A stretch of 64,000 bases of DNA. It comes from JAGWAJ01 sp026707615. GTDB taxonomy: Bacteria; Acidobacteriota; Vicinamibacteria; Vicinamibacterales; UBA8438. Below are positions 54,893 through 63,558 of this stretch, in pieces (position 1 is the stretch's first letter; each line of letters opens with the position of its first letter). The notes under the pieces are model-generated. The model worked only from the letters and a program-made list of their open reading frames with translations. It was not told where the DNA came from and made no database searches. The DNA lies in assembly GCA_965207595.1 (NCBI GenBank), contig CBDBMW010000013.1:1674001-1738000 (forward strand), read 5' to 3'. Made by a program: the position numbers and the translations under genes.

Positions 54893-55792
54893 ATGGACAA
54901 CGCCAACGAGGGTCTGCAAGTCACCCAACTGACGAAGACCTACCCGGGCGGAATTCGCGCTCTGGATCGGGTCGACCTGACGGTCGGCCCGGGCCTCTAC
55001 GGGCTGCTGGGCCCGAACGGCGCCGGGAAGAGCACCCTGATGCGGACTCTGGCCACCCTGCAGCAGCCCGACAGCGGGTCGATCACGCTGGACGGGGTCG
55101 ATGCGCTCGCCGACCCGGACTACGTGCGCCGGCGGCTGGGGTACCTGCCGCAGCACATCGGCACCTACCCGACCGTCACGGGGCGGCAACTGCTCGATCG
55201 CTTCGCCTGGCTCAAGGGCAGGACGGGCCGGCGGGAGCGGCGGCAGGAGGTGGCGCAGCTCCTGGAACGGGTCAACCTCCGCGCGGACGCGGACCGCGCC
55301 GTCGCCACCTACTCCGGCGGCATGCTGCGCCGCTTCGGCATCGCCCTGGCCCTCGCGGGCAGTCCCCGGCTCCTCATCGTCGACGAGCCGACGGCGGGTC
55401 TCGACCCGGCGGAGCGCAGTCGCTTCCACCGCGTCCTGGCCGACATCGCGGCCGACAACGTCGTTCTGCTGTCGACGCACATCGTCGACGACGTCGAGAG
55501 CCTCTGCGAACGGCTGTCGATCCTCGCCGGCGGGCGGATTGTCGCCGAGGGCACGCCGGCGGCCCTGATCGAGCCCCTCGAAGGCCGCCTCTGGTCGCGG
55601 GTGGTGCCCCGCGGCGAGCCGCTGCCCGACGACGCGCTGCACGCCTCGGCGACGCCGGCAGGTGCGCTGGTCATCGTCGAGGCGGCGGGCTCGCCCGGCG
55701 AGAGATGGGCGCCCCACGCGCCGCGCCTGGAGGACGTCTATCACGCGGCCATCGCGCGCGCGGGCGTCCGGGACGAGGAGGCGGTAGCGTGA
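54893..55792 (+). CDS. ABC transporter ATP-binding protein
   Basis: 299 residues, ABC-2 (exporter) type. Walker A GPNGAGKST (40-48), Q-loop YLPQHIGTYP, signature YSGGMLRRFGIALAL (140-154), Walker B LLIVDEPTAGLD, H-loop STHIVDDVESLCERL, and a C-terminal domain with GEPLPDDALHAS. It powers the permease encoded directly downstream; the substrate is unknown. ATG 54893 has GGGAG 6 nt upstream and is preferred to GTG 54866. Overlaps the permease by GTGA. Confidence 0.92.
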   Translation: MDNANEGLQVTQLTKTYPGGIRALDRVDLTVGPGLYGLLGPNGAGKSTLMRTLATLQQPDSGSITLDGVDALADPDYVRRRLGYLPQHIGTYPTVTGRQLLDRFAWLKGRTGRRERRQEVAQLLERVNLRADADRAVATYSGGMLRRFGIALALAGSPRLLIVDEPTAGLDPAERSRFHRVLADIAADNVVLLSTHIVDDVESLCERLSILAGGRIVAEGTPAALIEPLEGRLWSRVVPRGEPLPDDALHASATPAGALVIVEAAGSPGERWAPHAPRLEDVYHAAIARAGVRDEEAVA

Positions 55793-58700
55793 GCACCCTG
55801 CGCTTCGCGGCGGCCGAGGCATGGTACGAGTTCCGCGCCGGCTGCCGGGGGCCGCTCATCCCGATCGCGTTCCCCGGGCTGATCGCGTACCTGATGATCG
55901 TGCTGCTGAACGCGGACAACCTGCGCGATTTCGGCGCGACCGACGTGCCGCGCAACAGCCCGCACCTCGTGTACCTGATGATCGCCGGGCAGGCGATCTG
56001 GCTCCTCTTCGTCTGGGCCTGGCTCTTCGCCCAGGTAGTCGTGCGCGACCGGGAGGCCAGCCTGCACGAGGTGGTCCTCTCGGCGCCCGTCTCGCTCCGC
56101 GCGCTCCTCGCCGGCCGCTATCTCGGCGCCGTGGGCCTGGCCTGCGTGCTGTCGCTGGCAACAGGCCTCGGGTTCCTGCTGGTCCCTCCCCTCGGCGCCC
56201 TCGGCGTGTTCCCTCCCGACACGGTCGGACCGCAGCCCTTCTTCGCGATCGGCCACGCGCTGCTCATCCTGGCCCTGCCGTCGGCGGTGGGCACGGGCGC
56301 CCTGTTCCTGTGCGCCGCCATCCGGACGCGGGGGGTGGGCGGGCCGTTCGCGTGCGCGGCGGCCATCATGCTGGTCTGGATGGTCGCCATGGTGGTGGTG
56401 CGCGGGGCCGACGCGGACCCGGCGATCGCATCGCTCCTCGATCCGTCCGCGTTCGCGGAAGTGGAGGAGCAGTCGAACCTCTGGACGCCGCGCGAGAAGG
56501 CCGTGGGCGTCCTGGAGATGACGCGGCCGCTCCTGGCCAACCGCCTGCTCTGGGCGTTCCCCGGACTGCTGCTGCTGTTCATCGTGCTGCGCCGGGTGGA
56601 GCGCGAGCGGCTGACCCTCGAACGGGCACCTCCGGCGCGGGAACCGGGTTGCGCCGCGGACGGGCGGAGCCCGGATCCGGGGCCTCCCGGCATCCCGCCA
56701 CTCGGCCCGCCCGCGAGGCCTTCGTGGTTGGGGGCCGCGTGGAGCGAAGCGGTCTGGCACTTTGCCCTCTCGTTCCGTGGCTGGGCGGCCCCGCTCGCCC
56801 TCCTCATCCTGGCCGCCATGGGCGTCGGCGGCGCGTTCGTCCATGTCATCTCTCATGCGGACGGTCCTCTCCACCCCCGTCCGCACCTCGTCGGCCCGTT
56901 GCTGATCGAGTTCTACTACCTGATCATCGTGTTCATGGTGGCCGGCTTCGCCGGCACCATGGCGCGCCGGGATGACCGTGCGGGCTACGGCGAGGTCGCC
57001 GACGCCACCCCCGCCCCGCTCGGCAGCCGCGTGGCCGGCCGCGCACTGGCCGCTGCCGCCGTCACCGTGCTGTTCGCCCTGACGCCCGTGCTGTCGGTGT
57101 GGATCGTGGTTGCCCTCGCAGTCCCCGACGCCTTCAGCCTGCTCGACCCCATGCTCCACTTCGGGCTGCTGCTCGCGCCGTCGCTGCTGGAGGTGTGCGC
57201 ACTCGTGCTGCTGGCCCACGCGCTGATCCGCCACACGGGAGCGGCGCACGCCGTAGGCGTCATCTTCGTGTTCTTCATCGTGATCAACAACGAGCTCGGC
57301 GTCACCACCTACCCACCGGCGCAGCTCGGCGTACCGCCGAGCGTCACCCTGTCGGAATTCTCCGGGTGGGCGCCGTGGCTCGGCTACGTGCTGACCGCCG
57401 ACCTCTTCAAGTTGGCCGTCGCGGCGGCCGTCGTCGCGGTGGCCTGGCTCGCCTGGCCGCGCGGGACCGCGCTCACGGTGTCTCTCCGCTGGCGAACCGG
57501 CGCGAGGAGGCTCGTCGGCCCCGCGGGCGCGCTGGCTGTGGGCACGGTCGTGCTGGTCGTGGGACTGCACACGGTGTTGCACGACCGGCTCGTGAGCCGG
57601 GGCGGCTACGAGTCCGCCGCCGCGGAAACCGCAGACGACGCCGCGTGGGAGGCGCGCTGGTGGACTGCGGCGGCGCCGTTCGCCGTCGCCGGCGGAGAAG
57701 CGACCATCGCCATCGACGCGGCTGCACGGCGCGCGACCGCCCGCTGGCGCCTCGACGGCGTACGCTCGAGCTCCCGGACCCTGCACGGCTCACTTCCCCA
57801 CGGCGCCGAGATTTCGCGCGCCGCCGTCGATGGCCGCGAGACGCCCGTGACGGTCGCGTTGGACCACTTCGCCGTGCCGCTCGATGGCTGCGGACGGACG
57901 GGTCCGGGCGCGGAGAGCGACGCGCCCGCGACGCGCGTCCAGGAGCCATCGGGACGAGGCGGAGGGGGGATCGGAGCCGAGGAGGAAGGCTGCACGGTCG
58001 AGCTGGAGGTGGTCGTCCGCGGGGACGGGTGGTCGGCCGAGGGAGAGAGCCCCTGGCTGCACCCCTCCGGGGTCTGGCTCCGCGCCGTCGACCTGTTGCC
58101 GGCGCTCGGCCACGACCCCGACCGGCTGGTGCGCGCGCCCGACCAGCGGGCGGCCCACCGCCTGGATCCCGTTCCAGGGGACGTCGCGGCGGGCGCGCTG
58201 GCGCCCGCGGCCGGTGTAGCGCCGGCGGGCGACTGGCGCTGGTCGGTGACCTTCGCCGGCGGCGATCGCGACGCGGGCCGCCCCGACGGCACCCGACTGG
58301 CCGCGACGGGGCGCACCGCCGGGCCGCTGGACTTCGCGGCCGGGTGGTGGCCGGACTCCCCGGTCGAGACCCGCCGCGGGGGCGTGACCGCTCTGCACGG
58401 GCCGCAGCGTGCGCGCGACGTCGGCGGGGTCCTCGACGACGTCGCGGCGATGCGCGACTGCGTCGAAGAGACCCTCGGCCGCGCGCCGGCGGTCCGCACG
58501 GTGCTGCAGGCACCCCGCGAGCGCGGCCAGACGGCGCTCTACGGCGACCTGTTGTGGCTTCCGGAGAACGAGGGCTGGGACATCGCGGGAGAGGGCTTCG
58601 GCCGTTGGCATCGCCGGGCGACGATTGCGGCCGCCCTGGCCGCGCGCCAGGTTGCGGACAGGGCCGATCTCCGCAAGGAGCCTGGAGAGGACTGGCTGCG

Positions 58701-59307
58701 GGTCGGCGTCCCGGGTTGGGTCGGCCTGGAGTGCGTCCGGCAGGCCGACGGCACGGACGCGTGGCTGGCGCTGCAGGCGCGGGCCAGCGACCAGGTCGTC
58801 GAGGCCCTCGGCGCCCTCGACGCTCCGGCCGCCGGTGTCGCGTCCGCCGGAGCCGCGCGCTGGGTGCAGGAGTACACGCCGTTGGCGACGGTCGGCTGGG
58901 TGGAGTCCGTCGGCCGGGCCGCCGCGGTCGACGCAGTGGGCGCGGTGGTGGCGGGAGTGCGTGCCGGCGCGCCGCTGGCCGGCGCGCTGGCAGTGGCGGT
59001 CGGGCCCGGTGCGGGGGAAGCACTGCTCGGACCGCCGGCGTCGTCGGATGTCCTGGTGGCGCTGGCGGCGGGGCGGACACTGGAGATCGCCGGCCAGCGC
59101 TGGCTGTGGCGCGACGGCGGCTGGGAGCCGGTCGCGGCCGAGATCCACGTGATGCAGCGCTTCGACGACGGCAGCGGCGCCCGGCGGCGACTCGGCCCCG
59201 TTCCGATGACCGTGCAACCGGACGCACCGTTCACGTTGATCGACGCCTGGCCGTCGTTCGAGCGATCGCCGTCCGACAACGTCTGGCGCGGCGACCGCGA
59301 TGACTGA
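55789..59307 (+). CDS. giant ABC-2 permease with degenerate M1-peptidase-like tail
   Basis: 1,172 residues. Two six-span-like membrane blocks (about 10-300 and 320-590), each of the ABC-2 permease type (RFAAAEAWYEFRAGCRGPL; WHFALSFRGWAAPLALLILA). The rest, about 600-1172, is a soluble region that should face the periplasm. Its layout (beta domain, WLHPSGVWLRAVDLLPALGHD, ETLGRAPAVRTVLQAP) resembles the ABC permease/M1 aminopeptidase fusions. No HExxH zinc motif is seen where expected (FGRWHRRATIAAALAARQ), so it is probably not a working peptidase. GTG start overlapping the ATPase gene; the two form a complete exporter. Confidence 0.85.
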   Translation: MSTLRFAAAEAWYEFRAGCRGPLIPIAFPGLIAYLMIVLLNADNLRDFGATDVPRNSPHLVYLMIAGQAIWLLFVWAWLFAQVVVRDREASLHEVVLSAPVSLRALLAGRYLGAVGLACVLSLATGLGFLLVPPLGALGVFPPDTVGPQPFFAIGHALLILALPSAVGTGALFLCAAIRTRGVGGPFACAAAIMLVWMVAMVVVRGADADPAIASLLDPSAFAEVEEQSNLWTPREKAVGVLEMTRPLLANRLLWAFPGLLLLFIVLRRVERERLTLERAPPAREPGCAADGRSPDPGPPGIPPLGPPARPSWLGAAWSEAVWHFALSFRGWAAPLALLILAAMGVGGAFVHVISHADGPLHPRPHLVGPLLIEFYYLIIVFMVAGFAGTMARRDDRAGYGEVADATPAPLGSRVAGRALAAAAVTVLFALTPVLSVWIVVALAVPDAFSLLDPMLHFGLLLAPSLLEVCALVLLAHALIRHTGAAHAVGVIFVFFIVINNELGVTTYPPAQLGVPPSVTLSEFSGWAPWLGYVLTADLFKLAVAAAVVAVAWLAWPRGTALTVSLRWRTGARRLVGPAGALAVGTVVLVVGLHTVLHDRLVSRGGYESAAAETADDAAWEARWWTAAAPFAVAGGEATIAIDAAARRATARWRLDGVRSSSRTLHGSLPHGAEISRAAVDGRETPVTVALDHFAVPLDGCGRTGPGAESDAPATRVQEPSGRGGGGIGAEEEGCTVELEVVVRGDGWSAEGESPWLHPSGVWLRAVDLLPALGHDPDRLVRAPDQRAAHRLDPVPGDVAAGALAPAAGVAPAGDWRWSVTFAGGDRDAGRPDGTRLAATGRTAGPLDFAAGWWPDSPVETRRGGVTALHGPQRARDVGGVLDDVAAMRDCVEETLGRAPAVRTVLQAPRERGQTALYGDLLWLPENEGWDIAGEGFGRWHRRATIAAALAARQVADRADLRKEPGEDWLRVGVPGWVGLECVRQADGTDAWLALQARASDQVVEALGALDAPAAGVASAGAARWVQEYTPLATVGWVESVGRAAAVDAVGAVVAGVRAGAPLAGALAVAVGPGAGEALLGPPASSDVLVALAAGRTLEIAGQRWLWRDGGWEPVAAEIHVMQRFDDGSGARRRLGPVPMTVQPDAPFTLIDAWPSFERSPSDNVWRGDRDD

Positions 59308-59365
59308 GGGCCCCGACGCGATCGAGCCCGGCGTGCGGATGCGAGAGGCAGGTTGACATCCGACG

Positions 59366-59563
59366 GCCCTCGGGAGCGGCGCGCTGTTCCTCTGCGCCGC
59401 GATCCGGGCGCGGTCGATGGCCGGGCCGTTCGTGGTTGCCGCGGCGATGCTGCTGGTTTCGATGGTGTCGATGGTGGTGCTCAGGGGCGGCGACGTGAAT
59501 CCTGCCGTGGCGACGATGCTGGATCCGTCCGCGCAAGCCGAGGTGGAGGAGCAGACGGATCAT
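59366..59563 (+). pseudogene. remnant of a second copy of the ABC permease
   Basis: In-frame peptide ALGSGALFLCAAIRARSM...AGPFVVAAAMLLVSMVSMVV...VNPAVATMLDPSAQAEVEEQTDH closely matches residues about 167-231 of the permease that ends only 60 bp upstream (GTGALFLCAAIRTRGVGGPF...DPSAFAEVEEQ). Nothing of the rest of that gene remains on either side. A decayed tandem duplication or recombination scar. Confidence 0.75.
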
Positions 59564-59620
59564 CAAAGCGCTGACGGTGGCCTTTCTTCGACCGCTACCT
59601 GAAGGGCGCCGACGACTCTT
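59562..59620 (+). pseudogene. frameshifted tail of an alpha/beta hydrolase (possible)
   Basis: Reads IKALTVAF then, after removing one T in the TTTCTTC run (59583-59589), FDRYLKGADDS. FFDRYLKG is a typical C-terminal motif of CocE/dienelactone-type hydrolases. It adjoins the permease remnant directly, so two unrelated broken genes are fused here. The following 190 bases up to 59813 show no gene apart from a CATAAT box at 59776-59781. Confidence 0.4.
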
Positions 59621-59813
59621 CCCAACAGCTACGTTGCCAATGGTGATGTTGGCAAGCAGTCTTGTTGTCAAATGGCGCCGGCTTCGCGCTGGCGGGCGTC
59701 CCGACACCGGCTTCGACAACCTCCACGCGCCCCACCCGCCAGCCGGCGAGACTCCGGCTGCAAGCGAATCGGAGCCATAATCGAACACCGGCGCGCCGTC
59801 GATCGGAAGGGAC

Positions 59814-61007
59814 ATGCGGATGCTCGGAGACGCGGAACTGCTCAACCGGATCGAGAGCGGCGAGGGCGATCGGGTGGAGTTCACCGCGTCGACCACCGAC
59901 CTCGACAAGTTCAGGGAGGCGATCTGCGCGTTCGCCAACGACCTACCCGGGAACGAAGAACCCGGGCTGCTGTTCATCGGTTTGCAGGACGATGGACAAT
60001 GCGCCGGGTCAATCATCGACGACCAGTTGCTGAGAACGCTGGGGGGGTTGCGGACGGACGGGAAGATCCTGCCCTTCCCGGTCATGGAAGTCGCCCGGAA
60101 GCGCTTGCGCGACTGCGTCGTTGCCGTCGTGCAGGTCGAGCCGTCGGTCAATCCGCCGGTCAAGGTGGATGGCCGCTGCTGGATTCGCACGGGCCCCCGA
60201 AGGGACCAGGCGACGGCCGACGACGAGCGGCGCCTCACCGAGAAACGCCGCTGGGGGCACCTTCCCTACGACATGCAGGGCGTCCCGGGGGCAACCGTCG
60301 ACGCCGATCTGGACCTGCGGATGTTCGAGAACGACTACCTGCCCTGCGCGGTGGCGCCGGAGGTGCTGGCCGAGAACCGGCGCGACACCGAGGACCAGTT
60401 GAGAGCGCTGCGACTGGTGGCGCGGGACGGTTCGCCGACCGTGACGGCGATCCTCGTGCTGGGGAAGGACCCCCGCGACTGGCTCCCCGGCGCCTACCTG
60501 CAGTTCGTCCGCTACGATGGAACCGCGGTTACAGATCGCATCCTGGACCATGCCGAGCTGTCCGGGCGGCTGCCGGAGCAGTTGCGCGAGGCGGACGCGT
60601 TGCTGCGGCTGAACATCGCGCGCGCGCTGGACACGCGGGGAGAACGCCACGCGGAGGAGCGAGGCTATCCCTACGAGGCGCTGCGCGAGATCCTTCGCAA
60701 CGCCGCCATTCACAGGAACTACGAGAACTCGCTGACGCCGGTGCGACTTTCCTGGTTTGCCGACCGCGTGGAGATCCTGAGTCCCGGCTCGACGTTCGGA
60801 GAGGTCCGGCGCGACAATTTCGGCCAGGGCGCGACGTCGTACCGGAATCCGACCGTCGCGGAAGCGATGAAGAACCTGGGTTTCATGCAGCGATTCGGAA
60901 TCGGCATCGAGACCGCACGCCGGGCGCTGTCGGAGAACGGCAATCCGCCGCCCGAGTTCGACGTGCAGGACCAGTTCGTGCTCGTAACGGTTCGGAGACG
61001 GCCATGA
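59814..61007 (+). CDS. AlbA_2 (Schlafen-like) domain ATP-binding protein
   Basis: 397 residues. N-terminal AlbA_2 domain about 5-125: GEGDRVEFTASTTDLDKFRE, AICAFANDLPG, LLFIGLQDDGQ. The family's usual GG turn is replaced by NEEPG. The C-terminal half is a COG2865-type GHKL-like ATPase/regulatory region: YEALREILRNAAIHRNYENS, VRLSWFADRVEILSPGSTF and MKNLGFMQRFGIGIETARRAL. Such proteins act as transcriptional regulators or nucleic-acid defence factors. GGAAGG lies 5 nt before the ATG. Overlaps the ParA-type gene by ATGA (61004-61007). Confidence 0.85.
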   Translation: MRMLGDAELLNRIESGEGDRVEFTASTTDLDKFREAICAFANDLPGNEEPGLLFIGLQDDGQCAGSIIDDQLLRTLGGLRTDGKILPFPVMEVARKRLRDCVVAVVQVEPSVNPPVKVDGRCWIRTGPRRDQATADDERRLTEKRRWGHLPYDMQGVPGATVDADLDLRMFENDYLPCAVAPEVLAENRRDTEDQLRALRLVARDGSPTVTAILVLGKDPRDWLPGAYLQFVRYDGTAVTDRILDHAELSGRLPEQLREADALLRLNIARALDTRGERHAEERGYPYEALREILRNAAIHRNYENSLTPVRLSWFADRVEILSPGSTFGEVRRDNFGQGATSYRNPTVAEAMKNLGFMQRFGIGIETARRALSENGNPPPEFDVQDQFVLVTVRRRP

Positions 61008-61987
61008 CCACCGTCGCCTTCTTCAACAGCAAGGGAGGCGTGGGCAAGACGTCGCTCGTCTATCACCTCGCCTGGATGCTGAGGGAGATCGGCCACCGGG
61101 TCATCGCCGCCGACCTGGATCCGCAGGCGAACCTGACCGGGATGTTCCTCGACGAGACGAGTCTGGAACGCCTGTGGAACGATGGGAACGCGGGCACGAT
61201 TGATGACGCGGTGGCACCCCTGTTCGAGGGGACTGGAGATATCGTCAGTTCGCCGACGCTCGAGACGATCGGGGAGAAGATCGGTTTGCTGAAGGGCGAC
61301 CTTGGGCTCTCGGTTCGGGAGGACGAACTCTCGGCCCAGTGGCCGCGATGCCTGAGCCGCGATGAGCGGGCGTTTCGCGTCACGACGGCGTTCGCGCGGC
61401 TGGTCGCGCGGGCCGGCGAGCGGTTCGGCGCGGACCTGGCGCTGCTGGACGTAGGGCCCAACCTGGGCGCGATCAATCGGGCCGCCCTTATCGCCAGCGA
61501 CTGTGTCGTCATTCCGTTGGCGCCGGACCTCTTCTCGTTGCAGGGATTGAGAAACGTGGGACCGACCCTCCGCGAGTGGCGCGAAGCCTGGCAGGAGCGT
61601 GTCGCAAGGAAGCCGGAAGCGCTGGACGTTCCGCTGCCGTCGGGGAGCATGACGCCGCTCGGCTACGTCATCGTGCGCCACGCCATCCGCCTGTCCCGAC
61701 CCGTCCAGGCCTACGGCCGCTGGATCGACAGGATTCCGTCGGAATACGCGAGGGCCGTGCCTGGAAGGGAACAGTCGCCGATCCCGGGAACGCAGGACCC
61801 CAGCTGTCTGGCCCACCTGAAGGACTACCGATCGCTCATGCTGATGGCCCGGGAGTCGACCCTGCCCATGTTCCTGTTGAAGCCGGCGCACGGCGCCATC
61901 GGCGCGCACCTGCAGGCCGTCCGGCAGTGCTACGGCGAATTCCGAGGCCTTGCCGAGGAGCTGCTTCGACGCCTGCCGCGCGGCTGA
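61004..61987 (+). CDS. ParA/MinD-type ATPase
   Basis: 327 residues. Deviant Walker A SKGGVGKTSLVYHLAWMLRE (KGGVGKTS at 10-17) with the signature Lys at its start, ADLDPQANLTGMFLDE (Walker A'), ALLDVGPNLGAINRAAL (Walker B) and CVVIPLAPDLFSLQGLRNVG. About 60 residues more C-terminal than minimal ParA proteins (RWIDRIPSEYARAV, FLLKPAHGAIGAHLQAVRQC). No ParB-type gene or parS-like repeat is adjacent, and its partner is the AlbA_2 protein. So a plasmid/chromosome partition role is unlikely; it may be part of a two-protein accessory system. Confidence 0.88.
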   Translation: MTTVAFFNSKGGVGKTSLVYHLAWMLREIGHRVIAADLDPQANLTGMFLDETSLERLWNDGNAGTIDDAVAPLFEGTGDIVSSPTLETIGEKIGLLKGDLGLSVREDELSAQWPRCLSRDERAFRVTTAFARLVARAGERFGADLALLDVGPNLGAINRAALIASDCVVIPLAPDLFSLQGLRNVGPTLREWREAWQERVARKPEALDVPLPSGSMTPLGYVIVRHAIRLSRPVQAYGRWIDRIPSEYARAVPGREQSPIPGTQDPSCLAHLKDYRSLMLMARESTLPMFLLKPAHGAIGAHLQAVRQCYGEFRGLAEELLRRLPRG

Positions 61988-61994
61988 TCCAGTT

Positions 61995-62016
61995 GGGCCC
62001 GGTCGCACCCGGACCC
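61995..62016. terminator. hairpin between the ParA-type gene and tRNA-Ala
   Basis: GGGCCCGG (61995-62002) pairs with CCGGACCC (62009-62016) with one mismatch and a 6-nt loop, 8 nt after the ParA stop. It also follows the 3' end of the convergent tRNA gene. No T-run. Confidence 0.4.
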
Positions 62017-62057
62017 GCGAGTCCGCCCGTTCATCGGTGGCTTGAGGCTTGTGGGTG

Positions 62058-62133
62058 TGGTGGACCGCATGGGATTCGAACCCACGACCTCTGCGTTGCG
62101 AACGCAGCGCTCTCCCAGCTGAGCTAGCGGCCC
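62058..62133 (-). tRNA. tRNA-Ala (anticodon CGC)
   Basis: 76 nt including an encoded CCA. Acceptor GGGCCGC pairs with GCGGTCC and has the G3-U70 wobble that identifies alanine tRNAs. The D-arm is GCTCAGCTGGGAGAGC, the anticodon stem CTGCG/CGCAG has loop TTCGCAA (anticodon CGC, reads GCG), and the T-arm is CGTGGGTTCGAATCCCATG, with A73 as discriminator. Its 3' end points at the AlbA_2/ParA module, the side on which islands integrate into tRNA genes. Confidence 0.97.
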
Positions 62134-62187
62134 GTCCGGCGGCGTGGTGGCCGCCCGGCGCGCTCCGCGCCGCACGACCGACCCGAC

Positions 62188-62193
62188 ATTGTA
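62188..62193 (-). promoter_or_regulatory. -10 box of tRNA-Ala
   Basis: TACAAT on the minus strand, 54 nt before the mature 5' end, giving a precursor leader of roughly 48 nt. No strong -35 is seen. Confidence 0.4.
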
Positions 62194-62308
62194 TACCGGC
62201 TCCGCGGCGGGACGCTCGGGGCAGTGGAGAGCACTCCGCGACGGAAGGGAGGGCGTGCCCCGATCGCCTCCGATGCGACCTCGGGGGAGGTGGGAGCGCG
62301 CGCCGTCT

Positions 62309-63496
62309 TCAGGCCGCGCCGTCGAGGAGGTCGAGGTACTTGAGCGCCCCGCCGGTGTTGAAGAGCACGACCCGATCCGAGGGCGCGATTGTCCCCCGGG
62401 CCAGCAGGGCGCGGAGGGCAACGAGTGTTGCGCCTCCCTCGGGAGCGGCGCTGAGGCCCTCGGCGGCGCCCATCTCGCGCATGGCGGCCACCATCGCGTC
62501 GTCGCTCACGGCCAGGGCCGTCCCGCCGCTCTCCCGGAGGGCGCGCAGGATCAGGAAGTCGCCGATGGTACGGGGCACACGGAGGCCGTCGGCCGCGGTC
62601 CGGGCGCCCTCCCACGGCTCGGCCCGGTCGGCGCCGGCCTCGAACGCGCGCACGATGGGTGCGCACCCCTCCGCCTGCACGCTCACCATCCGCGGCCGCC
62701 GGCCGGCCGGCATCCACCCGAGGGCCTCGAGCTCCGCGCACGCCTTCCACATGCCGACGATGCCGGTCCCGCCGCCGGTGGGGTAGATCATCCAGTCGGG
62801 CCATTCCCAGCCGAGCTGCTCGGCCACCTCGTAGGCCATCGTCTTCTTGCCCTCGACGCGATACGGCTCCTTGAGGGTCGAGACGTCGTACCAGCCGTGC
62901 GCCGCGCCGGCCTCCGCGGCGACCCGCCCGGCATCCGTGATCAGCCCGTCGACGAGCGTGACGTCCGCGCCGTAGAGCTCGCATTCCCGCACGAAGGGAG
63001 TCTTGACGTCGCGCGGCATGAAGACCCTGGCGGCCGCGCCCGCTCGCGCCGCGTAGGCGGCCAGGGCGTTTGCGGCGTTGCCGGCGGAGGGGACCGAGAT
63101 CGTTGCCGCGCCCAGCCGGCGCGCAACGGTCACGGCCGCCGACAGCCCCCGCGCCTTGAAGGAGTTGGTCGGGTTCGCCGACTCGTCCTTGACGTAGAGC
63201 CGGTCGAGGCCCAGCGAGGCGCCGAGCCGCCGGGCATGGAGGAGCGGCGTGCAGCCCTCGCCCAGCGACACGGGTCCGGCGCTACCGCCGGACGGCAGCA
63301 CTTCCTGGAAGCGCCACATCGTCCGCGGGCGGCCGGCGAGCGACGCGCGATCCCAGGACCGCGCCGCGGTGGCGAGGTCGTACTGCGCGAGAAGCGGCAT
63401 GCCGCACGCAGGGCAGAGGTGTTGGGCGCGATCCGGGTCGAACGGACCCGCCCCGCACGACGCGGAGCAGGTGAGCGAGGTGAGGGTCGAGGTCAT
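62309..63496 (-). CDS. threonine synthase-like PLP enzyme
   Basis: 395 residues. Zinc-ribbon N-terminus (C10, C14, C28, C31), PLP lysine K114 in KDESANPTNSFKARG, SVPSAGNAANALAAYAARAG, STLKEPYRVEGKKTMAYEVAEQLGWEWPDW, IYPTGGGTGIVGMWKA, and the phosphate-contacting end VVLFNTGGALKYLDLL. Full-length and intact. It is clearly different from the thrC at 51933-53324 (NPTNSFKA versus HTGSFKDL). One of the two may use another hydroxy-amino-acid phosphate; which is the main threonine synthase cannot be told from sequence. Confidence 0.88.
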   Translation of the reverse strand: MTSTLTSLTCSASCGAGPFDPDRAQHLCPACGMPLLAQYDLATAARSWDRASLAGRPRTMWRFQEVLPSGGSAGPVSLGEGCTPLLHARRLGASLGLDRLYVKDESANPTNSFKARGLSAAVTVARRLGAATISVPSAGNAANALAAYAARAGAAARVFMPRDVKTPFVRECELYGADVTLVDGLITDAGRVAAEAGAAHGWYDVSTLKEPYRVEGKKTMAYEVAEQLGWEWPDWMIYPTGGGTGIVGMWKACAELEALGWMPAGRRPRMVSVQAEGCAPIVRAFEAGADRAEPWEGARTAADGLRVPRTIGDFLILRALRESGGTALAVSDDAMVAAMREMGAAEGLSAAPEGGATLVALRALLARGTIAPSDRVVLFNTGGALKYLDLLDGAA

Positions 63497-63540
63497 GCGC
63501 GTGCCCGTGCACCGCGGCTCGTGCGCGCGGTGCCGGTACC

Positions 63541-63558
63541 GCGGCGCAAGCTCCTAGC
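63541..63558. repeat. dispersed repeat half-site on frr stop codon
   Basis: GCGGCGCAAGCTCCTAGC, identical over all 18 bases to 11735-11752. On the minus strand the frr reading frame ends at the TAG inside it. Confidence 0.75.

Noticed and set aside
61004..61987. Plasmid or chromosome partition locus (parAB)
   Set aside because: No ParB gene, no centromere-like iterons and no replication initiator next to the ParA-type gene.
62058..62133. Integrated element with attL/attR from tRNA-Ala
   Set aside because: No integrase gene and no second copy of the tRNA 3' end were found by eye in 53.4-62 kb, so island boundaries are not proven.
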